NCBI GenBank assembly: GCA_964449115.1
Contig: CAYUXW010000001.1
Location: 1-64,000 of the forward strand
Source of the DNA: UBA1783 sp964449115
Lineage (GTDB): Bacteria; Bacillota_I; Bacilli_A; Erysipelotrichales; Erysipelotrichaceae
Direction of reading: 5' to 3'
Length of the DNA: 64,000 nt
Shown here: positions 1 to 8,610 of the stretch, in pieces
How the letters are laid out: each line of letters starts with the position of its first letter
Numbering within the stretch: the first letter of the stretch is position 1
The notes under the pieces: model-generated
What the model was told of the DNA's origin: nothing
Seen by the model: only the letters and a program-made list of their open reading frames with translations
The model's database searches: none
Translations under genes and position numbers: made by a program

Positions 1-9
1 TATATTAAA

Positions 10-79
10 AAACGACAATTCTTTTTCAAATTGTCGTTTGTCAACAGTCTGAAATCATTCATTTTGAATGATTTTTTAA
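10..79 (+). terminator. Two AT-rich hairpins, probable terminator of an upstream gene
   Basis: Two inverted repeats lie before the first gene. Bases 11-20 pair with 29-38 around an 8-nt loop; this one has a T-rich tail only when read on the - strand. Bases 52-61 pair with 65-74 (arms AAATCATTCA and TGAATGATTT) and are followed by TTTTAATTT, which fits an intrinsic terminator on the + strand. Both stems are AT-rich and weak, and the gene they would end lies outside the window. Confidence 0.4.
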
Positions 80-157
80 TTTGAAATGATTTACTAGAGT
101 TATAATAATATTATGAATTGATGAAATCTTCACATTAAAGGAAAAGAGGTCACGAAT

Positions 158-646
158 ATGAGTGCAAATTTTAAAAAAATAGTATTATTAATATTTACAG
201 TAATAATAGCTATGATATTAATATCTTCATTGATGCCAAAAAGTGAAAAAATAAGTTTTGAAGAATTAGAATTTACAGTTCCGTTTATTGTCAAAGAAAT
301 TGATGAAGATGGTAAAAATGGTATTACCTATGGAAATGAAGTTGTTAATAGAAATATAAGTCGAGACATGACATCGGTAGCAATAGAAAAATCAGATATT
401 TCAATTGATGATTTTCTTAAGTTTAAAGATGAGTGGCTCAATAAAGAAGAAAAAAGAGTATTTGCGGATGTCTATAGCAGTTATTATGGCTACGAATTGA
501 TTAGCACTTATGCTGATTCCGGACCTGATAAATATATTTTATATATACATATATTTTCATCAGATAATTTTTATCGCATAGTAACTTATGGTCTTGATAG
601 TTCAGAACTGTGGAAGTTAATAGAAAGCATCACTGTAAACAATTGA
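158..646 (+). CDS. Hypothetical membrane-anchored extracytoplasmic protein
   Basis: The 162-residue product is not a family I recognise. Residues 6-25 form a single hydrophobic helix after a short positive N-terminus (NFKK), with no cysteine that could serve as a lipobox, so it is most likely a signal anchor or an uncleaved signal peptide. The remaining 135 residues are soluble, rich in charged and aromatic residues, and would lie outside the membrane. The ATG at 158 follows an AGAGGT ribosome-binding site at 145-150 with good spacing. It appears monocistronic: hairpins precede it and about 90 nt without a gene follow it. Confidence 0.75.
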   Translation: MSANFKKIVLLIFTVIIAMILISSLMPKSEKISFEELEFTVPFIVKEIDEDGKNGITYGNEVVNRNISRDMTSVAIEKSDISIDDFLKFKDEWLNKEEKRVFADVYSSYYGYELISTYADSGPDKYILYIHIFSSDNFYRIVTYGLDSSELWKLIESITVNN

Positions 647-681
647 TTATAACAATAGATAAGATATTGAATCAGCTAAAT

Positions 682-710
682 TTTTAAAATATAATTATTT
701 ATTGTATAAT
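682..710 (+). promoter_or_regulatory. Candidate sigma-A promoter for the 56-residue membrane protein
   Basis: A perfect TATAAT lies at 705-710. The hexamer 17 nt upstream (TTTTAA at 682-687) is a poor -35. The predicted start of transcription leaves only a short leader before the GAGGAGG at 721. Confidence 0.4.
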
Positions 711-736
711 CTGTATGATTGAGGAGGTTTACTAGT

Positions 737-907
737 ATGGAAGCGAAAGATAGAGTAGTAGTCGAAAAATATGTTAGTTCAGGAATTACATTTGGCAGTG
801 CTTTAGCTATGGTAATAAGTTATACTACCTGGAAATCTATAGGCTGGGCAATTTTTCATGGATTGCTAAGCTGGGGATATGTGATTTATTTCATTTTTCG
901 TTATTGA
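737..907 (+). CDS. Small two-helix membrane protein
   Basis: This small gene encodes 56 residues. The ATG at 737 is preferred over an in-frame TTG at 719 because the strong ribosome-binding site GAGGAGG (721-727) lies between them. After a charged N-terminus (MEAKDRVVVEK) there are two hydrophobic segments, about residues 14-28 and 32-53, with a short polar turn at TTWKS and a C-terminal FRY. I cannot assign a function. Proteins of this size and shape are common beside housekeeping genes in Bacillota. It stands alone, between its own promoter and a repeat-containing gap. Confidence 0.65.
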   Translation: MEAKDRVVVEKYVSSGITFGSALAMVISYTTWKSIGWAIFHGLLSWGYVIYFIFRY

Positions 908-945
908 TTTTATAAAGATTACCTATGAAATAGTTGTTTAAATCT

Positions 946-1000
946 AACGATAATAAATAAAAGTATAAATGACAAACGATAATAAATAAAAGTATAAATG
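946..1000 (+). repeat. Tandem 26-bp direct repeat, two perfect copies
   Basis: Bases 946-971 and 975-1000 are identical, giving a 29-bp period with a 3-nt spacer (ACA). The unit starts AACGATAATA and ends AAGTATAAATG. It abuts the -35 element of the ferredoxin promoter, so it could be a duplicated operator or simply a slippage duplication. Confidence 0.9.
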
Positions 1001-1028
1001 TTGTAAAATTGCACAATTATGTTATAAT
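1001..1028 (+). promoter_or_regulatory. Promoter of the ferredoxin gene
   Basis: TTGTAA (1001-1006) and a perfect TATAAT (1023-1028) are separated by 16 nt. Transcription should start near 1035, so an in-frame TTG at 1009 cannot be the translation start. The -35 directly follows the second copy of the 26-bp repeat. Confidence 0.7.
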
Positions 1029-1050
1029 ACTTACAGGAAAAGGAGACTTG

Positions 1051-1233
1051 ATGAATATGCCAGTTACTGTTAATAAGGACTTATGTATTGGTTGTGGAGC
1101 TTGTTTAGCAAGTTGCCCAGTTGAAGCATTAGAGTTAGACGAAAATGGATTAGCTGAATGCAATGAAGATGCGTGCATTGATTGCGGTGCGTGCATTGAT
1201 GACTGTCCAGTACAAGCTATTAGTCAAGAATAA
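1051..1233 (+). CDS. 2[4Fe-4S] bacterial-type ferredoxin
   Basis: This is a 60-residue ferredoxin, the usual size for clostridial 2[4Fe-4S] proteins. Two cysteine motifs are seen, CIGCGACLASCP and CIDCGACIDDCP, each giving three ligands of one cluster and the fourth, proline-flanked ligand of the other. The acidic composition is typical of a cytoplasmic low-potential electron carrier. The start is either the ATG at 1051 (5 nt from the AGGAG at 1041-1045) or the ATG at 1057. The gene has its own promoter and a strong terminator, so it is monocistronic. The redox partner cannot be told from the neighbours. Confidence 0.95.
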   Translation: MNMPVTVNKDLCIGCGACLASCPVEALELDENGLAECNEDACIDCGACIDDCPVQAISQE

Positions 1234-1258
1234 CCAAGCAAAACCTGCTTGGTTTTTT
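1232..1258 (+). terminator. Rho-independent terminator of the ferredoxin gene
   Basis: The 9-bp stem AACCAAGCA (1232-1240) / TGCTTGGTT (1246-1254) has a 5-nt loop and runs into T6 (1253-1258). The stem begins inside the ferredoxin stop codon. Confidence 0.92.
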
Positions 1259-1271
1259 GTGGAATAAAATT

Positions 1272-2726
1272 ATGAATGAATACAAGTTACCAAGTGCCAA
1301 AGAGGCACGTTTTAGACGTAAAACATACAAAGCACCTATAATATATAACTCAATTCAATTAACAGAATCGCAAAAAATATTAGGTGTTAATAAAAAATAT
1401 CACGTTGTCACATATGGCTGTCAGGCCAATGTCAGAGATAGTGAAGTAATCAGTGGTATCCTGGAACAAATGGGATACACTTTTGAAAGTGACTATGCAA
1501 ATGTTGATGTTATTATTTTAAATACTTGTGCCATTAGAGAAAATGCTGAAAACAAAGTATTGGGTTTTATCGGTTATCTGAAGTCTTTTAAACGTTTAAA
1601 TCCTGATATGGTTATTGGATTATGTGGCTGTATTCCTCAACAGGAAAACATCGCTAAGATGATTGTTGATAAATATCCGGTTGTAGAATTAATTTTTGGT
1701 ACACATAATATCACTTCTTTACCAGTCTTATTAGAAGATGTAATAACTAAAAAAAGAAGAAGTGTTGAAGTATTTTCTATTCTGGGCAGTATTTATGAAG
1801 ATTTACCATCAGTTAGACAATTTAGACATAAAGCTTTTGTAAATATTATGGATGGTTGTGATAAGTTCTGTACCTACTGTATTGTTCCGTATACTCGTGG
1901 ACAACAAAGATCTAGAAAAATGGAAGATATTCTTAACGAGGTAAATGAACTTAAAGAAAAAGGATATAAAGAAATAACCTTGCTGGGGCAGAACGTTAAT
2001 GCTTATGGCAAGGATCTGGAAGAAGGATACACATTTGGAGATCTGCTTAGAAGTGTAAGTGATACAGGGATAAAAAGAATCAGATTTACAACTTCTCACC
2101 CTTGGGATTTTGATGACAGTATGATTGATATCATTGCTGAAAGAGAAAATCTGATGCCATTTATTCATTTACCACTGCAGTCAGGAAATGATGAGATTTT
2201 AAAATTGATGGGTAGAAGATATACTTCAAAACAATATCGAGAGCTATTTGATAAAATAAAAGCTAAAGTTAAAAATGTTGCTATTTCTACCGATATTATT
2301 GTCGGATTTCCAAATGAAACTGAAGAACAGTTTTTAGATACATTGGAGATGGTTGAACACTGTAAATATGATAATGCCTATTCTTTTGTTTTTTCTGCGC
2401 GAGAAAATACTCCAGCAGCTAAAATGAAAGATACAGTTACACTTGAAGAAAAGAAGATAAGGCTGCAAAAATTAAACCTGAGATTGGGATATTATTCAAA
2501 GCTTAATAACCAGAAATGGGAAGGTCAGATTGTGGAAGTTCTGGTTGATGGCTATTCTAAAACAAACCCTGAGATTATGTCAGGATATACACCGCAACAG
2601 AAATTGGTTAATTTTAGTTATGATAATGCTCAAATAGGTGATATAATTTATGTGGAAATTACACAAGGTATGAAAAACTCACTAAATGGTGTACAGGTCC
2701 ATTTGGGAAAGGAGAATCATGGATAA
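1272..2726 (+). CDS. miaB: tRNA-2-methylthio-N6-dimethylallyladenosine synthase
   Basis: MiaB adds the methylthio group at C2 of i6A37 in tRNAs reading UNN codons. The 484-residue protein shows the full architecture. An N-terminal MTTase domain carries cluster cysteines C50 (YGCQ), C86 (NTCAIRE) and C120 (LCGC). The radical SAM motif follows at C196, C200 and C203 (CDKFCTYC, then IVPYTRG). The last 65 residues or so are a TRAM domain. The ATG at 1272 has only a weak ribosome-binding site (GGA at 1261-1263); the in-frame TTG at 1257 lies inside the preceding terminator and is unlikely. The 3' end overlaps the RNase J start by 8 nt, which suggests co-translation. Confidence 0.96.
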   Translation: MNEYKLPSAKEARFRRKTYKAPIIYNSIQLTESQKILGVNKKYHVVTYGCQANVRDSEVISGILEQMGYTFESDYANVDVIILNTCAIRENAENKVLGFIGYLKSFKRLNPDMVIGLCGCIPQQENIAKMIVDKYPVVELIFGTHNITSLPVLLEDVITKKRRSVEVFSILGSIYEDLPSVRQFRHKAFVNIMDGCDKFCTYCIVPYTRGQQRSRKMEDILNEVNELKEKGYKEITLLGQNVNAYGKDLEEGYTFGDLLRSVSDTGIKRIRFTTSHPWDFDDSMIDIIAERENLMPFIHLPLQSGNDEILKLMGRRYTSKQYRELFDKIKAKVKNVAISTDIIVGFPNETEEQFLDTLEMVEHCKYDNAYSFVFSARENTPAAKMKDTVTLEEKKIRLQKLNLRLGYYSKLNNQKWEGQIVEVLVDGYSKTNPEIMSGYTPQQKLVNFSYDNAQIGDIIYVEITQGMKNSLNGVQVHLGKENHG

Positions 2727-4380
2727 TATTAGAATTTTTGCTCTCGGCGGGCTTGATGAATATGGAAAAAATATGTATTGCATTGAAATAGGCAAAAAAT
2801 TGTTTGTCGTGAACTGTGGTATTAAAAGACCAGAAGACAATCAATTTGGGGTAGAGTTTATTGTCAATGATTTTAGTTATGTTATAGAAAACAAAAATAG
2901 ATTAAGTGGTATTATTATTACTCATTTTCATGATGACATGATGGATGGACTTCCTTATCTGCTTAAAGACTTAGAAGCTGATGTCTATGCTCCTAATTTA
3001 TGCAGTATCTTTATCAAGGAAGAACTTAAGAAAATGAGAAAATCTCATTTAAGAGTAAAAATATTACCAAGATATGGTAAGACTATAATTGATGGTGTAG
3101 AGTTAACTACTTTTGGTTTGACACATTCAACTCCTGATGCAATTGGTATTTCTTTTAAAACCAAGCAGGGACATATTGTTGTTGCTGAGCAGTTTGTTGT
3201 TGATTTTGATATGCATGACAATGCTTATGAATGTGATATTGCAGCTATTGCTGATATTGGAAAAGAAGGGGTCTTATGTTGCCTGATTGAGTCATCTTAT
3301 GCTGAAAAAGAAGGTTTTACATCTCCAAGACACAGGATTTCAAATATCATCCGTCCAATAATAGAAGATGCTAAAGGAAGAGTATTCTTTACTCTTTATG
3401 AACAGAATTTCTTTAGATTAAGAGAAATAATTGCTGTAGCGTCAGAATTTAAGAAGAAGATTTTCTTTTTTGACGAAAAGATGCGTGAACTGATTAAAAT
3501 ATTTTCTTCAAATGGATATTATAAAATACCTGAAAAGATGATGATAACTGAAAAACAGTTCGCTAATGATATTGATGACTGTATTGTTATTGTCTCTGGT
3601 GATGGGGCCAATGTCTTTAATGTAATGAATAAAATAGCTATCAATGAAGAAAGCACCATTGAACTTAGAACGACTGATACAGTGATAATAGCTTCTCCAA
3701 TGGTTCCTGGAACAGAAAAACAAGCCAATTTAATGGAAAATGAGCTTTATAAAGATAATGTCAATATCTTTAAATTAGATCCAAAACAGATTCTATCGCT
3801 TCATCCAGCAAGTGAAGATATCAAGATGATTTTATCACTATTAAAACCAAAATATGTCTTACCAGTAATGGGTGATTATTGCAATTTTATTGCCGCTGCC
3901 AACTTGGCGCTTTCAACAGGATACACTCCAGATAAAATCATTATTCTGGATAACGGACAGATTGCGACCTTTGCTGATGAAAGATTGATATCAACTTCTG
4001 ACTATGTTGAAAAAATCGGCGAGATAATGATTAGTTCACAAGACAGCAGCAATATAACTTCACATGTACTGAAAGATAGATCAGCTCTATCTACAGATGG
4101 AGTAATAATTGTTGGCGCTGCAATAAATTATAAGACTAAAGATATTATTGGCGGACCAGATGTTCAATCAAGAGGTGTTATTTACGTTAAAGATAGTGAA
4201 TATCTGATTAAAAACATCGGTAAAATTGTTGTTGATGTTATCACAGAAAAAGTTGAAAACGGAACATATGAAAATCTAGAAGCTAAAGTTGAATTAAGAA
4301 ATAGAATAGAAAGATATGTATTAAGAGAAACCGGTAAACGTCCAATGATCATACCGGCTATTATTGAAATAAATGTTTAG
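2719..4380 (+). CDS. RNase J family protein with degenerate active site (J2-like)
   Basis: The 553-residue product has the RNase J layout: metallo-beta-lactamase, beta-CASP and C-terminal domains. Several metal ligands are changed. The HxHxDH motif reads HFHDDM (H69, H71, D73, then M74 instead of His). The Asp of the GDF motif is Gln158 (EQFVVDFD). The His of PVHG is Met384 (PVMGDY). H136 and H362 remain. RNase J enzymes degrade and process mRNA; J2 proteins often have weakened sites and act with J1. In B. subtilis rnjB lies just upstream of spoIIIE, as this gene does here, which supports the J2 reading. The ATG at 2719 follows AAAGGAG (2708-2714). Catalysis is probably weak or lost; that is inference. 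Confidence 0.9.
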   Translation: MDNIRIFALGGLDEYGKNMYCIEIGKKLFVVNCGIKRPEDNQFGVEFIVNDFSYVIENKNRLSGIIITHFHDDMMDGLPYLLKDLEADVYAPNLCSIFIKEELKKMRKSHLRVKILPRYGKTIIDGVELTTFGLTHSTPDAIGISFKTKQGHIVVAEQFVVDFDMHDNAYECDIAAIADIGKEGVLCCLIESSYAEKEGFTSPRHRISNIIRPIIEDAKGRVFFTLYEQNFFRLREIIAVASEFKKKIFFFDEKMRELIKIFSSNGYYKIPEKMMITEKQFANDIDDCIVIVSGDGANVFNVMNKIAINEESTIELRTTDTVIIASPMVPGTEKQANLMENELYKDNVNIFKLDPKQILSLHPASEDIKMILSLLKPKYVLPVMGDYCNFIAAANLALSTGYTPDKIIILDNGQIATFADERLISTSDYVEKIGEIMISSQDSSNITSHVLKDRSALSTDGVIIVGAAINYKTKDIIGGPDVQSRGVIYVKDSEYLIKNIGKIVVDVITEKVENGTYENLEAKVELRNRIERYVLRETGKRPMIIPAIIEINV

Positions 4381-4388
4381 GTGATTAA

Positions 4389-6614
4389 ATGACTAGGAAA
4401 AGAAAAACGAACAAAACAAGAAAATATACTAAAGAGGAAATAAAAGTATTACGTATCACATATGGAGTAATACTACTTTCTCTTGGCTTTATAGGTCTAT
4501 TGTTTGAAGAAACAGCTTTCTTGGGAGAATTTTTATTTAAAGTATCACGTTATCTATTTGGAAAAGGCTGGTTTGTATCTTTTTTAGTATTGATAGTTGC
4601 TGGATTATGTATTATTTTTAATTTTACTTTTGGATATAAATATGTTGTTTCTGCCAGTGCCATTTTTCTTTCAGTCTTAATTTTTCTAGCCATTCAAAAA
4701 GATAAGGCGACAGGTTTTGAGCTGATTAACAAATTTTTTGATAATTCTAAGGAAATATTTGCTGGAACAGTCTCAAACGATGGCGGTTTAATCGGAACCT
4801 TCTTTTATAGTCTTTTTTCTTCTTTTTTAGGCTATATGGGCATATATATTGTGGAAGCTGGTCTGATTCTTTTATCAGTAGTAATTCATTTTGATTTTAA
4901 CGATAAAGATTTCGATCAGATAAAAGCAAATGTAGCTGATTTTAAAAAACAGAAAAAAGAGGAAAGGGAAAAGAGAAGAGAAGAAGCTCTTAAAGAGAAA
5001 CAAAGAAAACAGCAACTTGAAAAAGAAAAGAAACTATTTGTTGAGATTGATTCTAAAAATAAAGAAAAAGATAAACAGGAAATTATTTCTGTGGCCAAGG
5101 AAATTGTGGCAAAACCTGAAACAATCGATGGAAGAAGTAAGCAGATTGAAGTATTATCATTTGATCTATCTACTCCGGCTCAAAAGATTGTCTATAATGA
5201 AAAAAATTATAAACTTCCTGGAATTGATAAATTAGATACTTATTCAATCAGCAAGAAGAATAATGCCAACAATGAAAATGCCAAAGCCAAGTGGGAAGAA
5301 TTGTCAGGCGTTCTTGAAAGTTTTGATTTAGAAAGTAAACTTGAAAATGTTAATATCGGACCTTCTGTAACGCAATTTGAAGTTTCTCCTGTCGGTAATT
5401 TCAATATTAAAAAATATGCTACCATTGAAGAAAATATCAAGATGTCTTTAGCGGTTACAGATCTGAGGATAGTAGCTCCTATTCCAGGTAAGTCAGCAGT
5501 TGGTTTTGAAATACCTAATGCGGAAAGAACAGCTGTCAGATTGTCTGAACTATTAAAAAATATTAAGTCAGAACATAAAAATAATCCTCTTACTATTGCT
5601 TTAGGGAAAGATATTGCTGGCAACAATGTCTATGCTTCAGTTGACAAACTGCCGCATTTACTAATTGCTGGTGCTACCGGAATGGGTAAATCAGTTTGTA
5701 TTAACAGTATTATTTTAACCATATTGATGAATGCCAGACCAAGTGATGTAAAGCTGGTTTTAGTAGACCCTAAAAAAGTGGAGTTTACCAAATATAAAGA
5801 TATTCCTCATTTAGCCTGTCCAATCATAAGTGACAATGCCGATGCCAGTGAAATCCTTAAGAAACTATGTATTCTGATGGATGAAAGATATGAGAAGTTT
5901 GCAGCTGTACATGTAAACAGTATTAAAGATTACAATGCAAGTGAGAAAACGACTCACAAGATGTGTAATATTATCTGTATTATTGATGAATTAGCCGATT
6001 TAATGGCAACCCATCGCAAAGAAATTGAAATCCATATTCAAAGACTTTCAGCTAAGGCTAGAGCAGCAGGTATCTATTTAATTTTAGCTACTCAAAGACC
6101 ATCGGCTGATGTTATTACGGGTGTTATAAAGGCTAATATTCCTTCCAGAATTGCCTTTAAGGTTGCTTCATCTATAGACTCAAGAGTAATTTTAGATAGT
6201 AATGGTGCTGAAGCACTGTTAAACAATGGTGATATGTTATTTGTTGAAGCTGGCTCAACCTTGCAGGTAAGAATACAGGGTGTCTATGTTTCAAATCAGG
6301 AGATATCAAGAGTAGTATCATATTTAACTGATAGTGGATATATTCCACAGTATGAAGACATCTTTATGATTAATGAAGATGAAGATGACTATGAATCTAA
6401 TGTAATTTCGTGTAATAATGATCCATTATATGGTAATATAAAAACATGGGTTACAAGCCAGAAGACAGTTTCTGCCAGTGGTCTTCAAAGAAGATATTCT
6501 TTAGGCTTTCCAAGGGCTTCTAAATTTATTGACTGTCTTGAACAGGAAGGCATTATTTCAGGACCTAAAGGATCAAAACCTAGAGATGTCTTGGTAAGAA
6601 GAGATAACGAGTAG
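4389..6614 (+). CDS. ftsK: DNA translocase FtsK/SpoIIIE
   Basis: This septal DNA pump moves the chromosome terminus through the closing division septum and, in FtsK, activates XerCD at dif. The 741-residue protein has a basic N-terminus, about four membrane helices within residues 20-165, a long charged coiled-coil linker (about 170-240), the motor with Walker A GATGMGKS (near 427-434) and Walker B CIIDELADL, and a C-terminal winged-helix gamma domain (from about 675) that reads DNA polarity motifs. Its length is close to B. subtilis SpoIIIE. The ATG at 4389 lies 8 nt after the RNase J stop, and AGGTGA overlaps that stop. Its presence does not prove sporulation. A dif-like site lies at 33.6 kb. 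Confidence 0.95.
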   Translation: MTRKRKTNKTRKYTKEEIKVLRITYGVILLSLGFIGLLFEETAFLGEFLFKVSRYLFGKGWFVSFLVLIVAGLCIIFNFTFGYKYVVSASAIFLSVLIFLAIQKDKATGFELINKFFDNSKEIFAGTVSNDGGLIGTFFYSLFSSFLGYMGIYIVEAGLILLSVVIHFDFNDKDFDQIKANVADFKKQKKEEREKRREEALKEKQRKQQLEKEKKLFVEIDSKNKEKDKQEIISVAKEIVAKPETIDGRSKQIEVLSFDLSTPAQKIVYNEKNYKLPGIDKLDTYSISKKNNANNENAKAKWEELSGVLESFDLESKLENVNIGPSVTQFEVSPVGNFNIKKYATIEENIKMSLAVTDLRIVAPIPGKSAVGFEIPNAERTAVRLSELLKNIKSEHKNNPLTIALGKDIAGNNVYASVDKLPHLLIAGATGMGKSVCINSIILTILMNARPSDVKLVLVDPKKVEFTKYKDIPHLACPIISDNADASEILKKLCILMDERYEKFAAVHVNSIKDYNASEKTTHKMCNIICIIDELADLMATHRKEIEIHIQRLSAKARAAGIYLILATQRPSADVITGVIKANIPSRIAFKVASSIDSRVILDSNGAEALLNNGDMLFVEAGSTLQVRIQGVYVSNQEISRVVSYLTDSGYIPQYEDIFMINEDEDDYESNVISCNNDPLYGNIKTWVTSQKTVSASGLQRRYSLGFPRASKFIDCLEQEGIISGPKGSKPRDVLVRRDNE

Positions 6615-6657
6615 ACAACATAGAAAGTTTTTGATAAATTAATTGAAGGAGTCTTAT

Positions 6658-7362
6658 ATGTACAAAAGAGTTTTGTTAAAATTATCAGGGGAAGCATTAA
6701 GCAGCAAGGAAGCAACATTTTCTTCTGATATGCTAAAAAGATTGGCTTTAGAATTAAAGAAAGTCACAGAAATGGGTGTTCAGGTTGCCATTGTAGTTGG
6801 CGGAGGAAACATTATGCGTGGCAAGTTTGCGGCAGAAATTGGTTTACCGAGAGTAGAAGCAGATAAGATGGGAATGCTAGGTACCATGATTAATGCTTTG
6901 GCTGTCTGTGGAGCATGCCAAGAGAATGGATTGCACGCCTATATGCAAAGTGCTGTGGAATGTACTAGAGTAAGTGGTATCGTTGATTATCGTAAGGCAA
7001 TTGAAGTTTTAGAAAATGGTGGAATTGTTGTTTATGGTGGGGGAACTGGAAATCCTTATTTCTCAACCGATACAGCAAGTGCCCTAAGAGCAGCGGAAAT
7101 TGGCTGTGAAGCGATACTGATGGCGAAAAACGGAGTTGATGGAGTTTATAGTGCTGATCCTAGAAAGGATCCTACAGCTATAAAGTATGATGTCTTGACA
7201 TATGATGAAATGATTGAAAAAGAATTGAATGTCATGGATCTTACCGCTGCCAGTATGTGTAAGGAAAATAATATTCAGACTATTATTTTCAATATGAATG
7301 AGATTGAGAATGTTTCTAAAGTTGTTTCAGGACAAATTATTGGAACAGTTGTAAAAAGATAA
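6658..7362 (+). CDS. pyrH: Uridylate kinase
   Basis: UMP kinase converts UMP to UDP with ATP in pyrimidine nucleotide synthesis. At 234 residues it has the usual length for this amino-acid-kinase-fold enzyme. Visible motifs are LKLSGEAL near the N-terminus, the VVGGGN phosphate loop, GGTGNPYFSTD and the SADPRKDP segment near residue 165. The ATG at 6658 is placed 6 nt after GAAGGAG (6645-6651); an in-frame TTG at 6643 overlaps that site and is rejected. pyrH-frr-uppS-cdsA-dxr-rseP is a conserved Bacillota order and is probably one operon here. Confidence 0.97.
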   Translation: MYKRVLLKLSGEALSSKEATFSSDMLKRLALELKKVTEMGVQVAIVVGGGNIMRGKFAAEIGLPRVEADKMGMLGTMINALAVCGACQENGLHAYMQSAVECTRVSGIVDYRKAIEVLENGGIVVYGGGTGNPYFSTDTASALRAAEIGCEAILMAKNGVDGVYSADPRKDPTAIKYDVLTYDEMIEKELNVMDLTAASMCKENNIQTIIFNMNEIENVSKVVSGQIIGTVVKR

Positions 7363-7378
7363 ATATAGGAGGTTTTTT

Positions 7379-7921
7379 ATGTCACAAGTTGATTATGTAA
7401 AGGAGAAGATGAGCAGCTCTATTGAAGTTTTTGAAAGTAATTTAGCTCAAATCAGAACTTCTGGTGCTAATCCAGGGCTAGTTTCTCATGTTACAATTGA
7501 TTATTATGGAATGGAAACACCAATTAATCAGGTATCATCTATTTCAGTAATCGAAGGAAAACAGTTATTGATTAAACCTTATGAAATGCGTGTGGTTAAA
7601 GATATTGAAAAAGCTATTTTTGCAGCTAATTTAGGCTTGACTCCTCAAAATGAAGGAACTCAAATCAGAATCAATGTCCCACCATTGACAGAAGAAAAAA
7701 GAAAAGAGTATGCAAATCAGGTTCTCAAGATGGCTGAAGAGGCAAAAGTGGCTGTTAGAAATGTCAGAAGAGAAGGAAATGATATTGTTAAAAAAGACAA
7801 GACGCTTCCTGAAGACTATTCAAAGAGTTTAATTGAAGATATTCAAAAAGCAACTGATGATGCAATTAAACAGATTGATGAAATAGTAGCAGAAAAAAAC
7901 AAGGAGATCATGACAGTTTAG
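7379..7921 (+). CDS. frr: Ribosome recycling factor
   Basis: Frr splits post-termination ribosomes together with EF-G. The 180-residue product is close to the standard 185. It carries the family features: an N-terminal helix with LAQIRTSGANP, the MRVVKDIEKAI segment, NVPPLTEEKRKE and the C-terminal helical bundle with ISQKATD-like spacing (EDIQKATDDAIKQID). The ATG at 7379 follows AGGAGGT (7366-7372). It sits 16 nt after pyrH and 2 nt before uppS, consistent with one transcript. Confidence 0.97.
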   Translation: MSQVDYVKEKMSSSIEVFESNLAQIRTSGANPGLVSHVTIDYYGMETPINQVSSISVIEGKQLLIKPYEMRVVKDIEKAIFAANLGLTPQNEGTQIRINVPPLTEEKRKEYANQVLKMAEEAKVAVRNVRREGNDIVKKDKTLPEDYSKSLIEDIQKATDDAIKQIDEIVAEKNKEIMTV

Positions 7922-7923
7922 TT

Positions 7924-8610
7924 ATGAATATTCCACAACATGTAGCCATTATCATGGACGGAAATGGTCGCTGGGCAAAACAACAGAAAAAACCCAGATC
8001 CTATGGTCATTTTGTTGGAACAGATAATGTCAGGAATATTGCCATCAAAGCTGAGGAGTTAGGCATAAAAGTATTGACTTTGTATGCCTTTTCTACTGAA
8101 AACTGGAAAAGGCCAACAGAGGAAATTGATTATCTTATGTCTTTGCCAGCTGTTTTTATGGATAAATTTTTAAAAGAATTGATGGAAAAAAATATTAAAA
8201 TTGAAACAATTGGAGATTTATCTGCTTTGCCAGAAAAAACTGTAAAAGTTTTAAATGAAGCGGTGAATAAGACCAAAAAAAATACCGCAATGACCTTGGT
8301 TTTCGCTCTTAATTATGGGGGTCGAAGCGATATTGTCAATGCGGTAAATGAAATTATCAAAGATGGAAATATTTCAAGGATTACTGAACAGGATATATCA
8401 AATCATATTTCAACTAAAGACTATCCAGAAGTTGATTTGATGATTAGAACAGGTCTTGATTATCGTATTTCAAATTTTCTGTTATGGCAGCTATCATATG
8501 CAGAACTATTATTTGTTGATTGTTATTGGCCAGATTTTAAAGGGAAAAAATTTGCAGAGGCAATAGAGGAGTATAGTAATAGGCAAAGAAGGTTTGGAGG
8601 TTTACTATGA
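7924..8610 (+). CDS. uppS: Undecaprenyl diphosphate synthase
   Basis: This cis-prenyltransferase extends farnesyl diphosphate with isopentenyl units to make the C55 carrier of cell-wall precursors. The 228-residue protein has the opening MDGNGRWA with the catalytic Asp, the FSTENW segment, LNYGGRSDIV, and the C-terminal RISNFLLWQLSYAEL. The stretch normally reading RTGGE(H/Q)R is RTGLDYR here, a small change in a conserved diphosphate/metal-binding loop. The stop overlaps the cdsA start by 4 nt (ATGA). With cdsA and dxr it links isoprenoid supply to envelope lipid synthesis. Confidence 0.96.
   Translation: MNIPQHVAIIMDGNGRWAKQQKKPRSYGHFVGTDNVRNIAIKAEELGIKVLTLYAFSTENWKRPTEEIDYLMSLPAVFMDKFLKELMEKNIKIETIGDLSALPEKTVKVLNEAVNKTKKNTAMTLVFALNYGGRSDIVNAVNEIIKDGNISRITEQDISNHISTKDYPEVDLMIRTGLDYRISNFLLWQLSYAELLFVDCYWPDFKGKKFAEAIEEYSNRQRRFGGLL

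Noticed and set aside
946..1000. CRISPR-like repeat pair
   Set aside because: Only two units with a 3-nt spacer and no cas genes.
1257..1271. TTG start for miaB
   Set aside because: It lies inside the ferredoxin terminator T tract and has no ribosome-binding site.
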